DNA of 13,009 bases from Treponema sp. (lineage in GTDB: Bacteria > Spirochaetota > Spirochaetia > Treponematales > Treponemataceae). The DNA lies in contig JAEDFX010000065.1 in the NCBI GenBank assembly GCA_016297805.1, positions 1 to 13,009 of the forward strand, written 5' to 3'. Positions within the stretch are counted from its first letter, which is position 1; each line of letters starts with the position of its first letter. Shown piece by piece: positions 1 through 6,412 of this stretch. The translations under genes and the position numbers were made by a program. The notes under the pieces are model-generated. The model saw only the letters and a program-made list of their open reading frames with translations. It made no database searches and was not told where the DNA came from.

Positions 1-22
1 AATATTACAAAATGTTTAAATC

Positions 23-51
23 TTGCTAAAGACACATATTTAGGTTAAAAT
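23..51 (+). promoter_or_regulatory. Candidate promoter of the 87-aa gene / tsaE / tsaB operon
   Basis: TTGCTA (23-28) and TAAAAT (46-51) are separated by 17 bases, fitting a housekeeping sigma-70 type promoter. Transcription would begin near 57-59, only a few bases before the ATG at 61, so the mRNA would be nearly leaderless. The match is moderate and AT-rich DNA gives such hits by chance. Confidence 0.4.
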
Positions 52-60
52 GGAAAAACT

Positions 61-324
61 ATGAGAGTCGTTGAATTAAACAACATAGAGAGAGAAGAAG
101 GACAGATTTTTTATTTAAGAAAGTACGCATGTGATGCTGTCCTTGAATTCCCAACAAGTCAAGAAACAACTCATATTCTTTTTAGTATTGAAACAAGTCC
201 TTTTGGACAGAAAACAATTGAATTAACATTTACACAGCCAATTAATTATCCGCTTATTCCTGTAAAAAAAGCATTGATGGAATATATCTTTACGGAAGAA
301 TTAGAAGGCAGATTACCTTGTTAA
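61..324 (+). CDS. Small protein of unknown function upstream of tsaE
   Basis: An 87-residue protein that I do not recognise. It has no signal peptide or membrane segment and looks like a small soluble alpha/beta protein; its most basic part is near residues 17-22 (YLRKYA). The start is well fixed: an in-frame TAA at 46-48 lies just upstream and ATG 61 is the only start codon after it. No proper Shine-Dalgarno sequence precedes it, only a GGA at 52-54. Its end overlaps the TTG start of tsaE by 7 bases, and the SD of tsaE (AGAAGG, 303-308) lies inside it, so the two are very likely translationally coupled. This tight coupling is the main reason to believe the gene is real. The position suggests, but does not prove, a link to tRNA modification or simply a conserved neighbour. 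Confidence 0.75.
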   Translation: MRVVELNNIEREEGQIFYLRKYACDAVLEFPTSQETTHILFSIETSPFGQKTIELTFTQPINYPLIPVKKALMEYIFTEELEGRLPC

Positions 325-749
325 AATTTATTACTCATACTCCAGAAGAAACTATTGAACTTGGAAAAAAAATTGGTTCTAAGTTAAAGAAAGGTGATGT
401 TATTGCTATGCAGGGAACTTTAGCTGCTGGTAAAACAACAATCACCAAAGGAATTGCACAGGCTCTTGGTATTTCAGATACAATTACAAGCCCTACTTTC
501 TGTTTAATAAGTGAATATTATGGAAAGATGCCTTTGTATCACATGGATGTATACCGTCTTGAAGGTGGCGAAGATTTCGTTAATCTTGGTACAGATGATA
601 TGATTTATGGTGACGGTGTAAGCATCATCGAATGGTCTGAAAAAATTATGGATGAACTACCAAAACGTACTATAATTTTAAAAATCACACCAAATGAAGA
701 TGGTTCAAGATTGATTGAAATTACTAACTGGGATGTTGTTCTTCAGTAA
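318..749 (+). CDS. tsaE: TsaE, tRNA t6A37 biosynthesis ATPase
   Basis: TsaE is the ATPase that works with TsaB and TsaD to transfer threonylcarbamoyl to A37 of tRNAs reading ANN codons. The 143-residue length is normal. Visible motifs are a Walker A at residues 33-41 (GTLAAGKTT; the common family form is GDLGAGKTT, so two non-essential positions differ), the family hallmark SPTF at 58-61, LYHMDVYRL at 73-81, and an IIEWSEKI segment near residues 102-109 that matches the conserved E-W region. The start is TTG at 318, chosen because AGAAGG (303-308) sits 9 bases before it and the protein then begins at the usual family position. It overlaps the preceding small gene by 7 bases, and tsaB follows after 19 bases, a common bacterial pairing. 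The TTG start may lower its translation. Confidence 0.95.
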   Translation: MLKFITHTPEETIELGKKIGSKLKKGDVIAMQGTLAAGKTTITKGIAQALGISDTITSPTFCLISEYYGKMPLYHMDVYRLEGGEDFVNLGTDDMIYGDGVSIIEWSEKIMDELPKRTIILKITPNEDGSRLIEITNWDVVLQ

Positions 750-768
750 TCTGTAAGGAATTATATAA

Positions 769-1449
769 ATGAATATTCTTGTAATTGATTGTGCCGTAAC
801 ACGTTTAAGTATTGCTGTAAAAACTGACGATAAATTTATTTCACATACCTATGATATTGGTATGAGGCAGTCGGAAATTCTCGTTCCAGTAATTGATGAA
901 TTGTTAGGCAAAGCTGGAATTACATCAAAAGAATTGAACTATTCCGCATTAACAATAGGACCAGGAAGCTTTACAGGTCTGCGACTTGGAATTTCTGCAT
1001 TAAAAGCGATTGAATTAGCCTATAACGTTCCTGTATACGGAATTTCTTCTTTAGTAGCATATTCATATTCATTTGAAAATTTCTGTCTTCCTGTTCTTGC
1101 AGGTATTGATGCAAATAAAGATAAATTCTATGCCCGTATAAATGACGGCACTAACACCATTCTGGAAGATGGAGATTATGAGGTTTCTGAAATATCAGCT
1201 GAAGTTTCTGCTTTTGAAAAAATTATAGTTTGTGGACCTAACGCAGAAAAACTCGCTTTATCTCTTAAGGATGCAGGCTGTAAAACAGAATTAATTGTAC
1301 AGAAAGCAAATGCCCTTACTACAGAAGCACTTATTAAAATTACAGAAGAAATGATTGAGAAAGGCGAAAAACCTCTTCAGGACTACGATGGCCCTGTATA
1401 TTTACGTGCAAGCGAAGCAGAACTGGCATTAAATAAAAAAAGTGAATAG
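769..1449 (+). CDS. tsaB: TsaB (YeaZ), t6A37 modification complex subunit
   Basis: TsaB is the ASKHA-fold partner that dimerises with TsaD in the threonylcarbamoyl transferase complex. It is thought to be structural rather than catalytic. The 226-residue length fits. The N-terminal beta strand MNILVIDCA carries the family's Asp, and residues 64-74 (GPGSFTGLRLG) are the diagnostic TsaB motif, followed by the helix GISALKAIELAYNVPVYGISSL. The C-terminal YDGPVYLR is the usual family end (P-x-YLR). TAAGGAA (754-760) is the SD, 8 bases before ATG 769. The stop codon TAG is itself part of the terminator hairpin that follows. tsaD is not in the window. Confidence 0.95.
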   Translation: MNILVIDCAVTRLSIAVKTDDKFISHTYDIGMRQSEILVPVIDELLGKAGITSKELNYSALTIGPGSFTGLRLGISALKAIELAYNVPVYGISSLVAYSYSFENFCLPVLAGIDANKDKFYARINDGTNTILEDGDYEVSEISAEVSAFEKIIVCGPNAEKLALSLKDAGCKTELIVQKANALTTEALIKITEEMIEKGEKPLQDYDGPVYLRASEAELALNKKSE

Positions 1450-1467
1450 TTGATTCTATTCACTTTT
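1438..1467. terminator. Bidirectional hairpin terminator between tsaB and csrA
   Basis: AAAAGTGAATAG (1438-1449) and CTATTCACTTTT (1456-1467) form a perfect 12-bp stem with a 6-base loop. The run of A before it and the T-rich tract after it give U-rich tails on both strands, suiting the convergent tsaB (+) and csrA (-). The left arm includes the last codons and the TAG stop of tsaB. Confidence 0.8.
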
Positions 1468-1478
1468 CTATATCTATT

Positions 1479-1715
1479 TTATTTTTTCAACAGCTTACTT
1501 AGAACACTGATTGCTTTAGCATCTCCAGAAGTATCAGCAACTGCGGCTTTATTTTCATTCTGAATTGCATCAAAAACTTCCTGACGGAATACTTTTACAT
1601 TTTTTGGTGCTTCTACCCCAATCTTTACCTGATCTCCATGTACATCAATCAAAGTAATTGTAATATCATCACCTATTTTAATTTTTTCATCTATTTTTCG
1701 GGAAAGAATAAGCAT
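1479..1715 (-). CDS. csrA: CsrA translational regulator
   Basis: CsrA is a small dimeric RNA-binding protein that recognises GGA in hairpin loops or Shine-Dalgarno sites. In flagellated Gram-positives and in Borrelia it represses flagellin mRNA. The 78-residue protein starts with the classic MLILSRK (Leu4 and Arg6 present) and keeps the key RNA-contact Arg44 in VFRQE. The residue before it is Phe rather than the enterobacterial His, as in other spirochetes. Residues 53-78 form a C-terminal extension of about 25 residues beyond the compact core, like that of CsrA proteins controlled by FliW. The SD AAAGGAGG (1722-1729) is strong, 6 bases from ATG, and contains GGA, so autoregulation is possible. 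The start overlaps the fliW stop as TAATG. It is the last gene of the flagellar operon. Confidence 0.97.
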   Translation of the reverse strand: MLILSRKIDEKIKIGDDITITLIDVHGDQVKIGVEAPKNVKVFRQEVFDAIQNENKAAVADTSGDAKAISVLSKLLKK

Positions 1716-2158
1716 TAGCAGCCTCCTTTCGCGTTCATTGCATCAAGAATATTTACTTTAGTAGACCATCGATTATCACTTAAAATTGCCTGGAAACATT
1801 TATGATTTTTTTTATTGATTACAAGTGGCCCCTGAAAGTTTGCTGTAATCGCACTTCCATCATGTGGCACTGTAACGATTGTCATAATAATAATATCTTC
1901 AGGCTTTTCTATACCGATTTTTGCCAGAGTATCATCATCAATATCAGTTTCATATTCTGAACAAATTAAAAATGGATCTATAATTAAAAACGCAAGATTT
2001 GGATCTTCACAGGACTGTAACCATATAAACGGCTCATAATCTGAATCAACAAGAGCGAACTTTGTGTATTTTTCAAATCCAAACAATCCTTCTGGAATAG
2101 TCAACAATCTATCTTCAGTTATTTCTATTTTTCCCCGGGCTTTAGTTACAATTTCCAT
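1715..2158 (-). CDS. fliW: FliW, flagellar assembly factor and CsrA antagonist
   Basis: FliW binds flagellin and CsrA in turn: when flagellin is exported, free FliW captures CsrA and flagellin translation resumes. The 147-residue protein has the usual FliW layout. It opens with EIVTKARGKIEI, has the GLFGFEKYTKFALVD segment at residues 24-38, FIWLQSCEDPNLAFLIIDPF at 44-63, and a C-terminal region around NFQGPLVIN that matches the family's A-N-x-x-G-P-x-x-I-N motif. The SD TGAGGA (2165-2170) is 6 bases from the ATG. It starts 12 bases after flgL and overlaps csrA by one base. Its last codons (KGGC) double as the csrA Shine-Dalgarno sequence, which favours coupled production of the two partners. 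Confidence 0.96.
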   Translation of the reverse strand: MEIVTKARGKIEITEDRLLTIPEGLFGFEKYTKFALVDSDYEPFIWLQSCEDPNLAFLIIDPFLICSEYETDIDDDTLAKIGIEKPEDIIIMTIVTVPHDGSAITANFQGPLVINKKNHKCFQAILSDNRWSTKVNILDAMNAKGGC

Positions 2159-2170
2159 AATAAATCCTCA

Positions 2171-3415
2171 TTAACGCATGTAGTTCAACAAAGTAGAATT
2201 ATACATTTTTCCAGCCTGACTCAATGTAGCCTGGTTTGTATAATCAAGCATTTTCATATCTGTAATTGCTTTTGTAAAATCCAAGTCACCTTCACGGCTT
2301 ACCATCTGAGTAACATCAAGAGCCAGTTTTGATGAACGAGTTGCATTTAACTGAGCTCTTTCATATTCAGAGCCTGATTTGGCAATACGTGTTACAAGAC
2401 TGTCAATTCCCTGATCAAGGCTACCAAGAACACGACCACCAATACTTTCCCTATCACCAGATAAAAGAGCATTTCTTAAAGCGATTACAGTATCAAACAT
2501 ACTGCCACCACTTACACGTGTTCCATCTCCAAGATTATATGGTGGAAGCTGTGAAGAATCCTTTATAATTCCTAATTCCTGCAATGTACTTCCAGAAACA
2601 TCACTTAACCAAAGCTGTCGAGCATCTGTAGTTTCAAGATTCAATGCATTTCTAACAGGATCTACACTAGCCTTTACTGCAGCTCCACTATTATTTATTT
2701 TAGCTACAACCGCATGAATATTATCACCCTGATTAATCTGAATCTGAACGCCATCTACTGAAATTGTATTATTACTGCTAGCCTGCCAAGCAGAAGCATC
2801 GCGAGCACCAAAAAGCTGTTGATTTTCTGCCCAGAAAGTTTTTATTCCTACATTATCATTCTGAAGATATTTACCTTCATCAACTTCTACCAGATTAGAT
2901 TCAATATTACCGTTATAACGAACATTCTGAATCAAAGGAACTCCAGAACCTTCAACATTTCCCATTTCAATATCAAAAGCTGTAGCTTTAGTGTTTGTTC
3001 CTGCAAAAATTGAGTTTCCATCTGCACCTACTGCATTTGCATTCTGAACAAGAGCCTTTAAAAGTTCATCAACTTCTGTTGCCATATTAGACATATCTTC
3101 TTTTGTGTAGATTCCGTTAGCACCTGTTACAGCCAGTTCACGAACTCTCTGCATAATATCCAGAGAATCTGTCATATAACCTTCCCGCAAAGAAAACTGA
3201 TCAGACAATGTAAGAGCATTCTTTTCAAACTGATTTACACGGCCAAGATATGACTGATAACGAACCAGGTGACCTGCAGCAATAGGATCATCCCGAAGCT
3301 GCTGAATGCGGTGCTGTGAACCAATCTGATTATTTGCACGATTCAAACGACTTTCCTGTAAGCGCAAATTGCTCTGAGTATTATTATTGTTCATCTGACT
3401 AGAAATTCTCTGCAT
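2171..3415 (-). CDS. flgL: FlgL, hook-filament junction protein (HAP3)
   Basis: FlgL forms the second junction ring between the hook and the (periplasmic, in spirochetes) filament, above FlgK. The 414 residues begin with a flagellin-like helical domain: QLRDDPIAAGHLVRYQSYLGRVNQFEKNALTL is the typical D0/D1 signature, followed by the MTDSLDIMQRVRELAVTGANG helix around residues 80-101. The middle third is the variable outer domain. The C-terminal helix ends in LNYMR, matching the usual Leu-rich, Arg-terminated end of FlgL. There is no signal peptide, as expected for export by the flagellar type III apparatus. AAGGAGT (3421-3427) is the SD, 5 bases upstream. It lies 28 bases after flgK. Confidence 0.95.
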   Translation of the reverse strand: MQRISSQMNNNNTQSNLRLQESRLNRANNQIGSQHRIQQLRDDPIAAGHLVRYQSYLGRVNQFEKNALTLSDQFSLREGYMTDSLDIMQRVRELAVTGANGIYTKEDMSNMATEVDELLKALVQNANAVGADGNSIFAGTNTKATAFDIEMGNVEGSGVPLIQNVRYNGNIESNLVEVDEGKYLQNDNVGIKTFWAENQQLFGARDASAWQASSNNTISVDGVQIQINQGDNIHAVVAKINNSGAAVKASVDPVRNALNLETTDARQLWLSDVSGSTLQELGIIKDSSQLPPYNLGDGTRVSGGSMFDTVIALRNALLSGDRESIGGRVLGSLDQGIDSLVTRIAKSGSEYERAQLNATRSSKLALDVTQMVSREGDLDFTKAITDMKMLDYTNQATLSQAGKMYNSTLLNYMR

Positions 3416-3443
3416 AAGTTACTCCTTATTACTGACTTTTAAT

Positions 3444-5318
3444 CTACACACCAAGTCTATTAATTACAGTATCGATCAAATTATCCCAAACCGTTATAAA
3501 TTTCGCAGCAGCATTGTAACCGTGCTGGAATTTCATAATTTCAGCCAATTCTTCATCAATATTAACACCACTAATTGAATCACGAAGATTCTTAAGATCA
3601 TCCATAATTGCATTCTGACTAAGAAGATTTGTAGCAGCCTGTTCACCTTTAAGACCAACATTAGTTACAGTATCGGCAAAGTAATCATCAAAAGTTTTCA
3701 TACTTCCAACCATAACACTGGAATTACGAATTGCTGCAATTTCTACTGCTGCACGACCATCGCCAGTTGGTGCATTACCTGCAGCGTCAATATAACCAGC
3801 AGCCACACTCATTACATCATTACGGATAGTAGGATTTACTTCGATATAAGCTGAAGGATTAAATACGGGACTTACAGCAAACTGTGTACCAGCAGCCAGG
3901 GCATTTACCGCATCAGCCTGAGCAAAGTCATATGCACCTTCTTCTCCACTTGCAGAAAGAATTCCTGCATAACCACTTAAGAAATATCCAGAATCTTCTA
4001 CATGACGGATTACAAAATCAGGATTATCAATATTCTGTGCTGTTGTTCCCTTCAATACAAGATGATTATTTTTATCAAGATAAGCTTTTACTTCACTTGT
4101 ACTGTCATTAATACGAGCAATAACAGTTTCTACTGTATCTGTATGAAAATAAGGAACCTGAACATTTCCAGAAGTTCCACTTAAAGTCATTACACCTTCA
4201 ATACCAACCTGCTGCTGCATATCCAGAGCATTTGTACCGGAAAAACGGAATACATAAGAAGTATCAAGTTCTCCGTCCCCATTACGATCAAAATTACCAT
4301 TGGCATTTTCAACAAAAGAATGCTGTGTGAAGAAATCAAGACCTGTTACCTTATTTGCACCAACAGCATTACGGTGAACATCGTTTACTAAATCAGCAAA
4401 GTTCATAGTCATTGTATTTAAAGCCTGAATTTCATTGCGAACATCTACATCACGAAGTTCTACTAATGCACCAAGCTTACCACCACGGAATACTGCATCA
4501 TTTCCTGTATCTTTCCATACAAGTTTGCTGTAACCTGTATCATCAAAACGAGGCTGTAAATCTATTTCACGGGAAATTGACCCCTGAACTAATACACGAC
4601 CATCAACATGAACCATAAATTCATCGCTATCACGCTGATCAGTTGAAACATTAACTAATTCGGAAAGTTTATCAACAAGAAGATCACGACGGTCAAGTAA
4701 ATCATTCGGATTATCACCCATTGCACGGGAACGAACAATTTCCGCATTTACATTTGCAATCTGACGTGCATAAGAATTTACTTGTTTTACAGTTGCTTCA
4801 ATATCACCATCAATAAGATTTCCAATACCTTCAAGACTTTCCCATCGCTGCTTAATAGAATCTGTAAGTGTTTCTGCACGAGTAACTACTGCCTGACGAC
4901 CAGCTTTTCCTTCTGGATTTACAGACAATTCCTGCCATGCTTCCCAGAATTTATCCATATTAGAACGGATTGAAACATCATCTGGCTCATTGTAAATCTG
5001 TTCAATCATTGTGTAATAATCAGAACGAGTCTGCCAGTAAGATTCCTGGTTAGCCTGACCAACAATACGCTGATCAAGAAGTTCATCTCGAATGCGATTT
5101 ACTGACTGAACGTCTACACCCTGACCAATCATACCGGCACGTTCTGCTCGTTCCAAATCTGGCTTATAAAGAGGATCAAACTCTTTAATCTGTACGCGCT
5201 GACGACTATAGCCTTCAGTATTTGCATTAGAAATGTTATGACCTGCAGTTGTGATGGCATCTGTATTTGCCATAATACTGCGTTTACCAAGTTCAATTCC
5301 AGAAAAAGTTGATCCCAT
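3444..5318 (-). CDS. flgK: FlgK, hook-filament junction protein (HAP1)
   Basis: FlgK is the first junction protein placed on the finished hook and is required for filament growth. At 624 residues it is of normal size. The N-terminal rod/hook-type motif is clear (AITTAGHNISNANTEGYSRQ, residues 21-40), and the C-terminus carries the matching helical motif with MKFQHGYNAAAKFITVWDNL followed by IDTVINRLGV. The long middle section contains the variable outer domains. AAGAGG (5325-5330), located in the last codons of the gene upstream, serves as SD for ATG 5318. Only two bases separate it from the upstream flgN-like gene, so the genes are almost certainly coupled. Confidence 0.97.
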   Translation of the reverse strand: MGSTFSGIELGKRSIMANTDAITTAGHNISNANTEGYSRQRVQIKEFDPLYKPDLERAERAGMIGQGVDVQSVNRIRDELLDQRIVGQANQESYWQTRSDYYTMIEQIYNEPDDVSIRSNMDKFWEAWQELSVNPEGKAGRQAVVTRAETLTDSIKQRWESLEGIGNLIDGDIEATVKQVNSYARQIANVNAEIVRSRAMGDNPNDLLDRRDLLVDKLSELVNVSTDQRDSDEFMVHVDGRVLVQGSISREIDLQPRFDDTGYSKLVWKDTGNDAVFRGGKLGALVELRDVDVRNEIQALNTMTMNFADLVNDVHRNAVGANKVTGLDFFTQHSFVENANGNFDRNGDGELDTSYVFRFSGTNALDMQQQVGIEGVMTLSGTSGNVQVPYFHTDTVETVIARINDSTSEVKAYLDKNNHLVLKGTTAQNIDNPDFVIRHVEDSGYFLSGYAGILSASGEEGAYDFAQADAVNALAAGTQFAVSPVFNPSAYIEVNPTIRNDVMSVAAGYIDAAGNAPTGDGRAAVEIAAIRNSSVMVGSMKTFDDYFADTVTNVGLKGEQAATNLLSQNAIMDDLKNLRDSISGVNIDEELAEIMKFQHGYNAAAKFITVWDNLIDTVINRLGV

Positions 5319-5320
5319 AA

Positions 5321-5764
5321 TTAACCTCTTACATCTACCAAAACACTAGCAGTTTGTGGCTGTGTGATTGTTCCATACTTTGTATAGTTCTTATTACGAG
5401 TCTGAGGCAGTGCTTTATTTACCACTTCAGAAATAAATTCACGAGTTACATTTACATAATTTGATATAACCTGATTTTCCATTTTACATTTAAGGAGTTT
5501 TGTGCGGAGCATTGAAAGACTGTCAAAAAAAGGTTTAATTTCTGTAGATTTAAGCTGTTCCTGAATTTCATCACGACGAGCATCAAAATGCTGGAATGCA
5601 TCGCTAATCTGATTGATTTCAGTAATTAAATCAACAAGAACTTCCCAGTCTTTATCAATAATTGAAGTTCTAAGAAGCTTCTGCTTTTCAGTTAAAGTAT
5701 CTAAAAGCATTTCTTCCTGGGTAAGAATTGCAGAAAATTCTTTCAAAAGTTCTTCTTTTTCCAT
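5321..5764 (-). CDS. flgN: FlgN-like export chaperone for FlgK/FlgL
   Basis: This is probably the FlgN-type chaperone that keeps FlgK and FlgL monomers export-ready. The evidence is its position directly before flgK, its size of 147 residues, and its content: a nearly all-helical, charged protein with heptad-like stretches (residues about 1-60 and 75-120) and a less ordered C-terminal tail rich in Thr and Gln. FlgN proteins diverge strongly, so sequence alone would not settle it. I start at ATG 5764 (MEKEELLKEF) because GGAG at 5773-5776 is 8 bases upstream. A TTG at 5788 would add eight residues but has no visible SD. It is the first gene of the operon, with a candidate sigma-28 promoter about 45 bases upstream. 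Confidence 0.82.
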   Translation of the reverse strand: MEKEELLKEFSAILTQEEMLLDTLTEKQKLLRTSIIDKDWEVLVDLITEINQISDAFQHFDARRDEIQEQLKSTEIKPFFDSLSMLRTKLLKCKMENQVISNYVNVTREFISEVVNKALPQTRNKNYTKYGTITQPQTASVLVDVRG

Positions 5765-5807
5765 AAAAACAACTCCATCAAAAAACAATTACGGTCTATC
5801 ATTTTTA

Positions 5808-5834
5808 TTGTCGGAAAATGAAAAAATTTGTTTA
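5808..5834 (-). promoter_or_regulatory. Candidate sigma-28 (FliA) promoter of the flgN-flgK-flgL-fliW-csrA operon
   Basis: On the - strand, TAAACAAA (5834-5827), 11 bases and TCCGACAA (5815-5808) match the FliA consensus TAAAGTTT-N11-GCCGATAA. The whole TAAA half is kept, the second box matches at 6 of 8 positions, and the spacing is exact. The predicted start near 5801 leaves a leader of about 36 bases. Late flagellar genes such as flgK and flgL are typical FliA targets, which strengthens the call. Confidence 0.6.
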
Positions 5835-5861
5835 GAATTTTATTTTAATTTTTATAGGAAA

Positions 5862-5976
5862 GTTAATACGCAGATGTCAGTCATCGGTGTATTAACTGTA
5901 ATGCAGAACAGTGATGTCAGTCATCAATGTATTAACTTCAATCTGGTACACCGATGACTGACATCTTTGTATTAAC
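5862..5976. repeat. Three-unit palindromic repeat, exact 40-bp period
   Basis: The core GATG-N5-CATC occurs at 5873, 5913 and 5953, exactly 40 bases apart. The central five bases are TCAGT in the first two copies and its reverse complement ACTGA in the third. Each core is followed by GTATTAAC (the ATTAAC parts start at 5891, 5931 and 5971), and a mirrored GTTAATAC precedes the first one at 5862. The outer 30 bases (5862-5891 and 5947-5976) are inverted copies that agree at 28 of 30 positions. Each unit can also fold on itself. It lies between the flagellar promoter and the tRNA terminator and has no credible coding content. The function is unknown to me; it could be an intergenic palindromic repeat family, a small non-autonomous element or a multi-site operator. 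Confidence 0.85.
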
Positions 5977-5993
5977 CTTTTAGGTCGAAAAGT

Positions 5994-6030
5994 AAAAAAA
6001 AACGGTGAATTTCAAAAATGAAATTCACCG
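5994..6030 (-). terminator. Intrinsic terminator of the tRNA-Arg transcript
   Basis: CGGTGAATTTCA (6003-6014) and TGAAATTCACCG (6019-6030) form a perfect 12-bp stem with a four-base loop. On the - strand it is followed by nine T (5994-6002), a textbook intrinsic terminator about 10 bases after tRNA-Arg. Confidence 0.9.
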
Positions 6031-6040
6031 CAAAGTAAAA

Positions 6041-6114
6041 TGCGTCTGACACGATTCGAACGTGCTACCTACGGATTCGAAGTCCGTTGCTCTATCCAGA
6101 TGAGCTACAAACGC
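6041..6114 (-). tRNA. tRNA-Arg(TCG)
   Basis: The - strand folds as a full cloverleaf: acceptor GCGTTTG with CAGACGC, anticodon stem ACGGA/TCCGT around the loop CTTCGAA (anticodon TCG, reading CGA), and T arm GCACG-TTCGAAT-CGTGT. The discriminator is A and CCA is not encoded, so it must be added after transcription. Confidence 0.95.
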
Positions 6115-6118
6115 ATAT

Positions 6119-6154
6119 AAAAAAAATGGTGCAAAGAGTTAATCTCTGCACCAT
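6119..6154 (-). terminator. Hairpin with U-tract after tRNA-His
   Basis: ATGGTGCA (6126-6133) pairs with TGCACCAT (6147-6154). The stem continues as GAG/CTC (6136-6138 with 6144-6146) after a two-base bulge, and the - strand then runs into eight T (6119-6126). It resembles an intrinsic terminator, yet tRNA-Arg begins only 5 bases further on with no clear promoter of its own between them. It may therefore be leaky or be a processing signal. Confidence 0.65.
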
Positions 6155-6156
6155 CG

Positions 6157-6229
6157 GGTGCCTAGTCGGGATCGAACCGACGACAACCAGATCCACAATC
6201 TGGCGCTCTACCGCTGAACTATAGGCACC
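6157..6229 (-). tRNA. tRNA-His(GTG)
   Basis: The anticodon stem CCAGA/TCTGG surrounds the loop TTGTGGA (anticodon GTG). The 5' end carries the extra G-1 opposite C73, a hallmark of tRNA-His, followed by the acceptor GTGCCTA/TAGGCAC. The T arm is GTCGG-TTCGATC-CCGAC. CCA is not encoded. Confidence 0.95.
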
Positions 6230-6237
6230 GTAATTAA

Positions 6238-6257
6238 CATTTTGACTTTTCAAAATG
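6238..6257 (-). other. Hairpin between tRNA-Lys and tRNA-His
   Basis: CATTTTGA (6238-6245) and TCAAAATG (6250-6257) form a perfect 8-bp stem with a four-base loop. No T-run follows on the - strand, so it is not a standard terminator. It could assist processing of a joint tRNA transcript. Confidence 0.5.
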
Positions 6258-6260
6258 CTA

Positions 6261-6333
6261 TGAGCCATGCAAGGATCGAACTTGCGACCCACAGATTAAG
6301 AGTCTGTTGCTCTACCAGCTGAGCTAATGGCCC
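6261..6333 (-). tRNA. tRNA-Lys(CTT)
   Basis: The anticodon stem ACAGA/TCTGT encloses CTCTTAA (anticodon CTT, codon AAG). The acceptor is GGGCCAT/ATGGCTC with one G-T pair, and the T arm is GCAAG-TTCGATC-CTTGC. The discriminator is A and CCA is not encoded. It is the first gene of the three-tRNA cluster and lies just behind a good promoter. Confidence 0.95.
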
Positions 6334-6360
6334 GTAGTCATAAATGACTTAGTGATAATT

Positions 6361-6389
6361 AATATATACAAAACATAAAAATGTTTCAA
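6361..6389 (-). promoter_or_regulatory. Promoter of the tRNA-Lys-His-Arg cluster
   Basis: On the - strand, TTGAAA (6389-6384) and TATATT (6366-6361) are 17 bases apart, with a start expected near 6354, about 20 bases before tRNA-Lys. The leader contains a tight dyad, AGTCAT-AA-ATGACT (6336-6349). No terminator is visible after xpt, so transcription of the purine operon may also enter this cluster. Confidence 0.6.
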
Positions 6390-6412
6390 TACCTAAAACC
6401 ACATTTTTTAAA

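Noticed and set aside
5765..5788. Eight-residue N-terminal extension of the FlgN-like protein from TTG 5788
   Set aside because: ATG 5764 has GGAG at suitable distance, while the TTG has no visible ribosome site.
5613..5957. 114-aa + strand frame crossing the flgN region and the repeat
   Set aside because: It starts antisense inside the FlgN-like gene, has no ribosome site and ends in the palindromic repeat; it is a shadow frame.
5862..5976. CRISPR array, suggested by regular repeats at 40-bp spacing
   Set aside because: Only three units, the third with an inverted centre, and the non-repeated parts are about 15 bases, too short for spacers. No cas genes are nearby.
6092..6292. 66-aa frame on the - strand
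   Set aside because: It is read entirely through the tRNA genes and their spacers. It yields the kind of peptide typical of translated tRNA (GAYSSAVERQIVDLVVVGSI).
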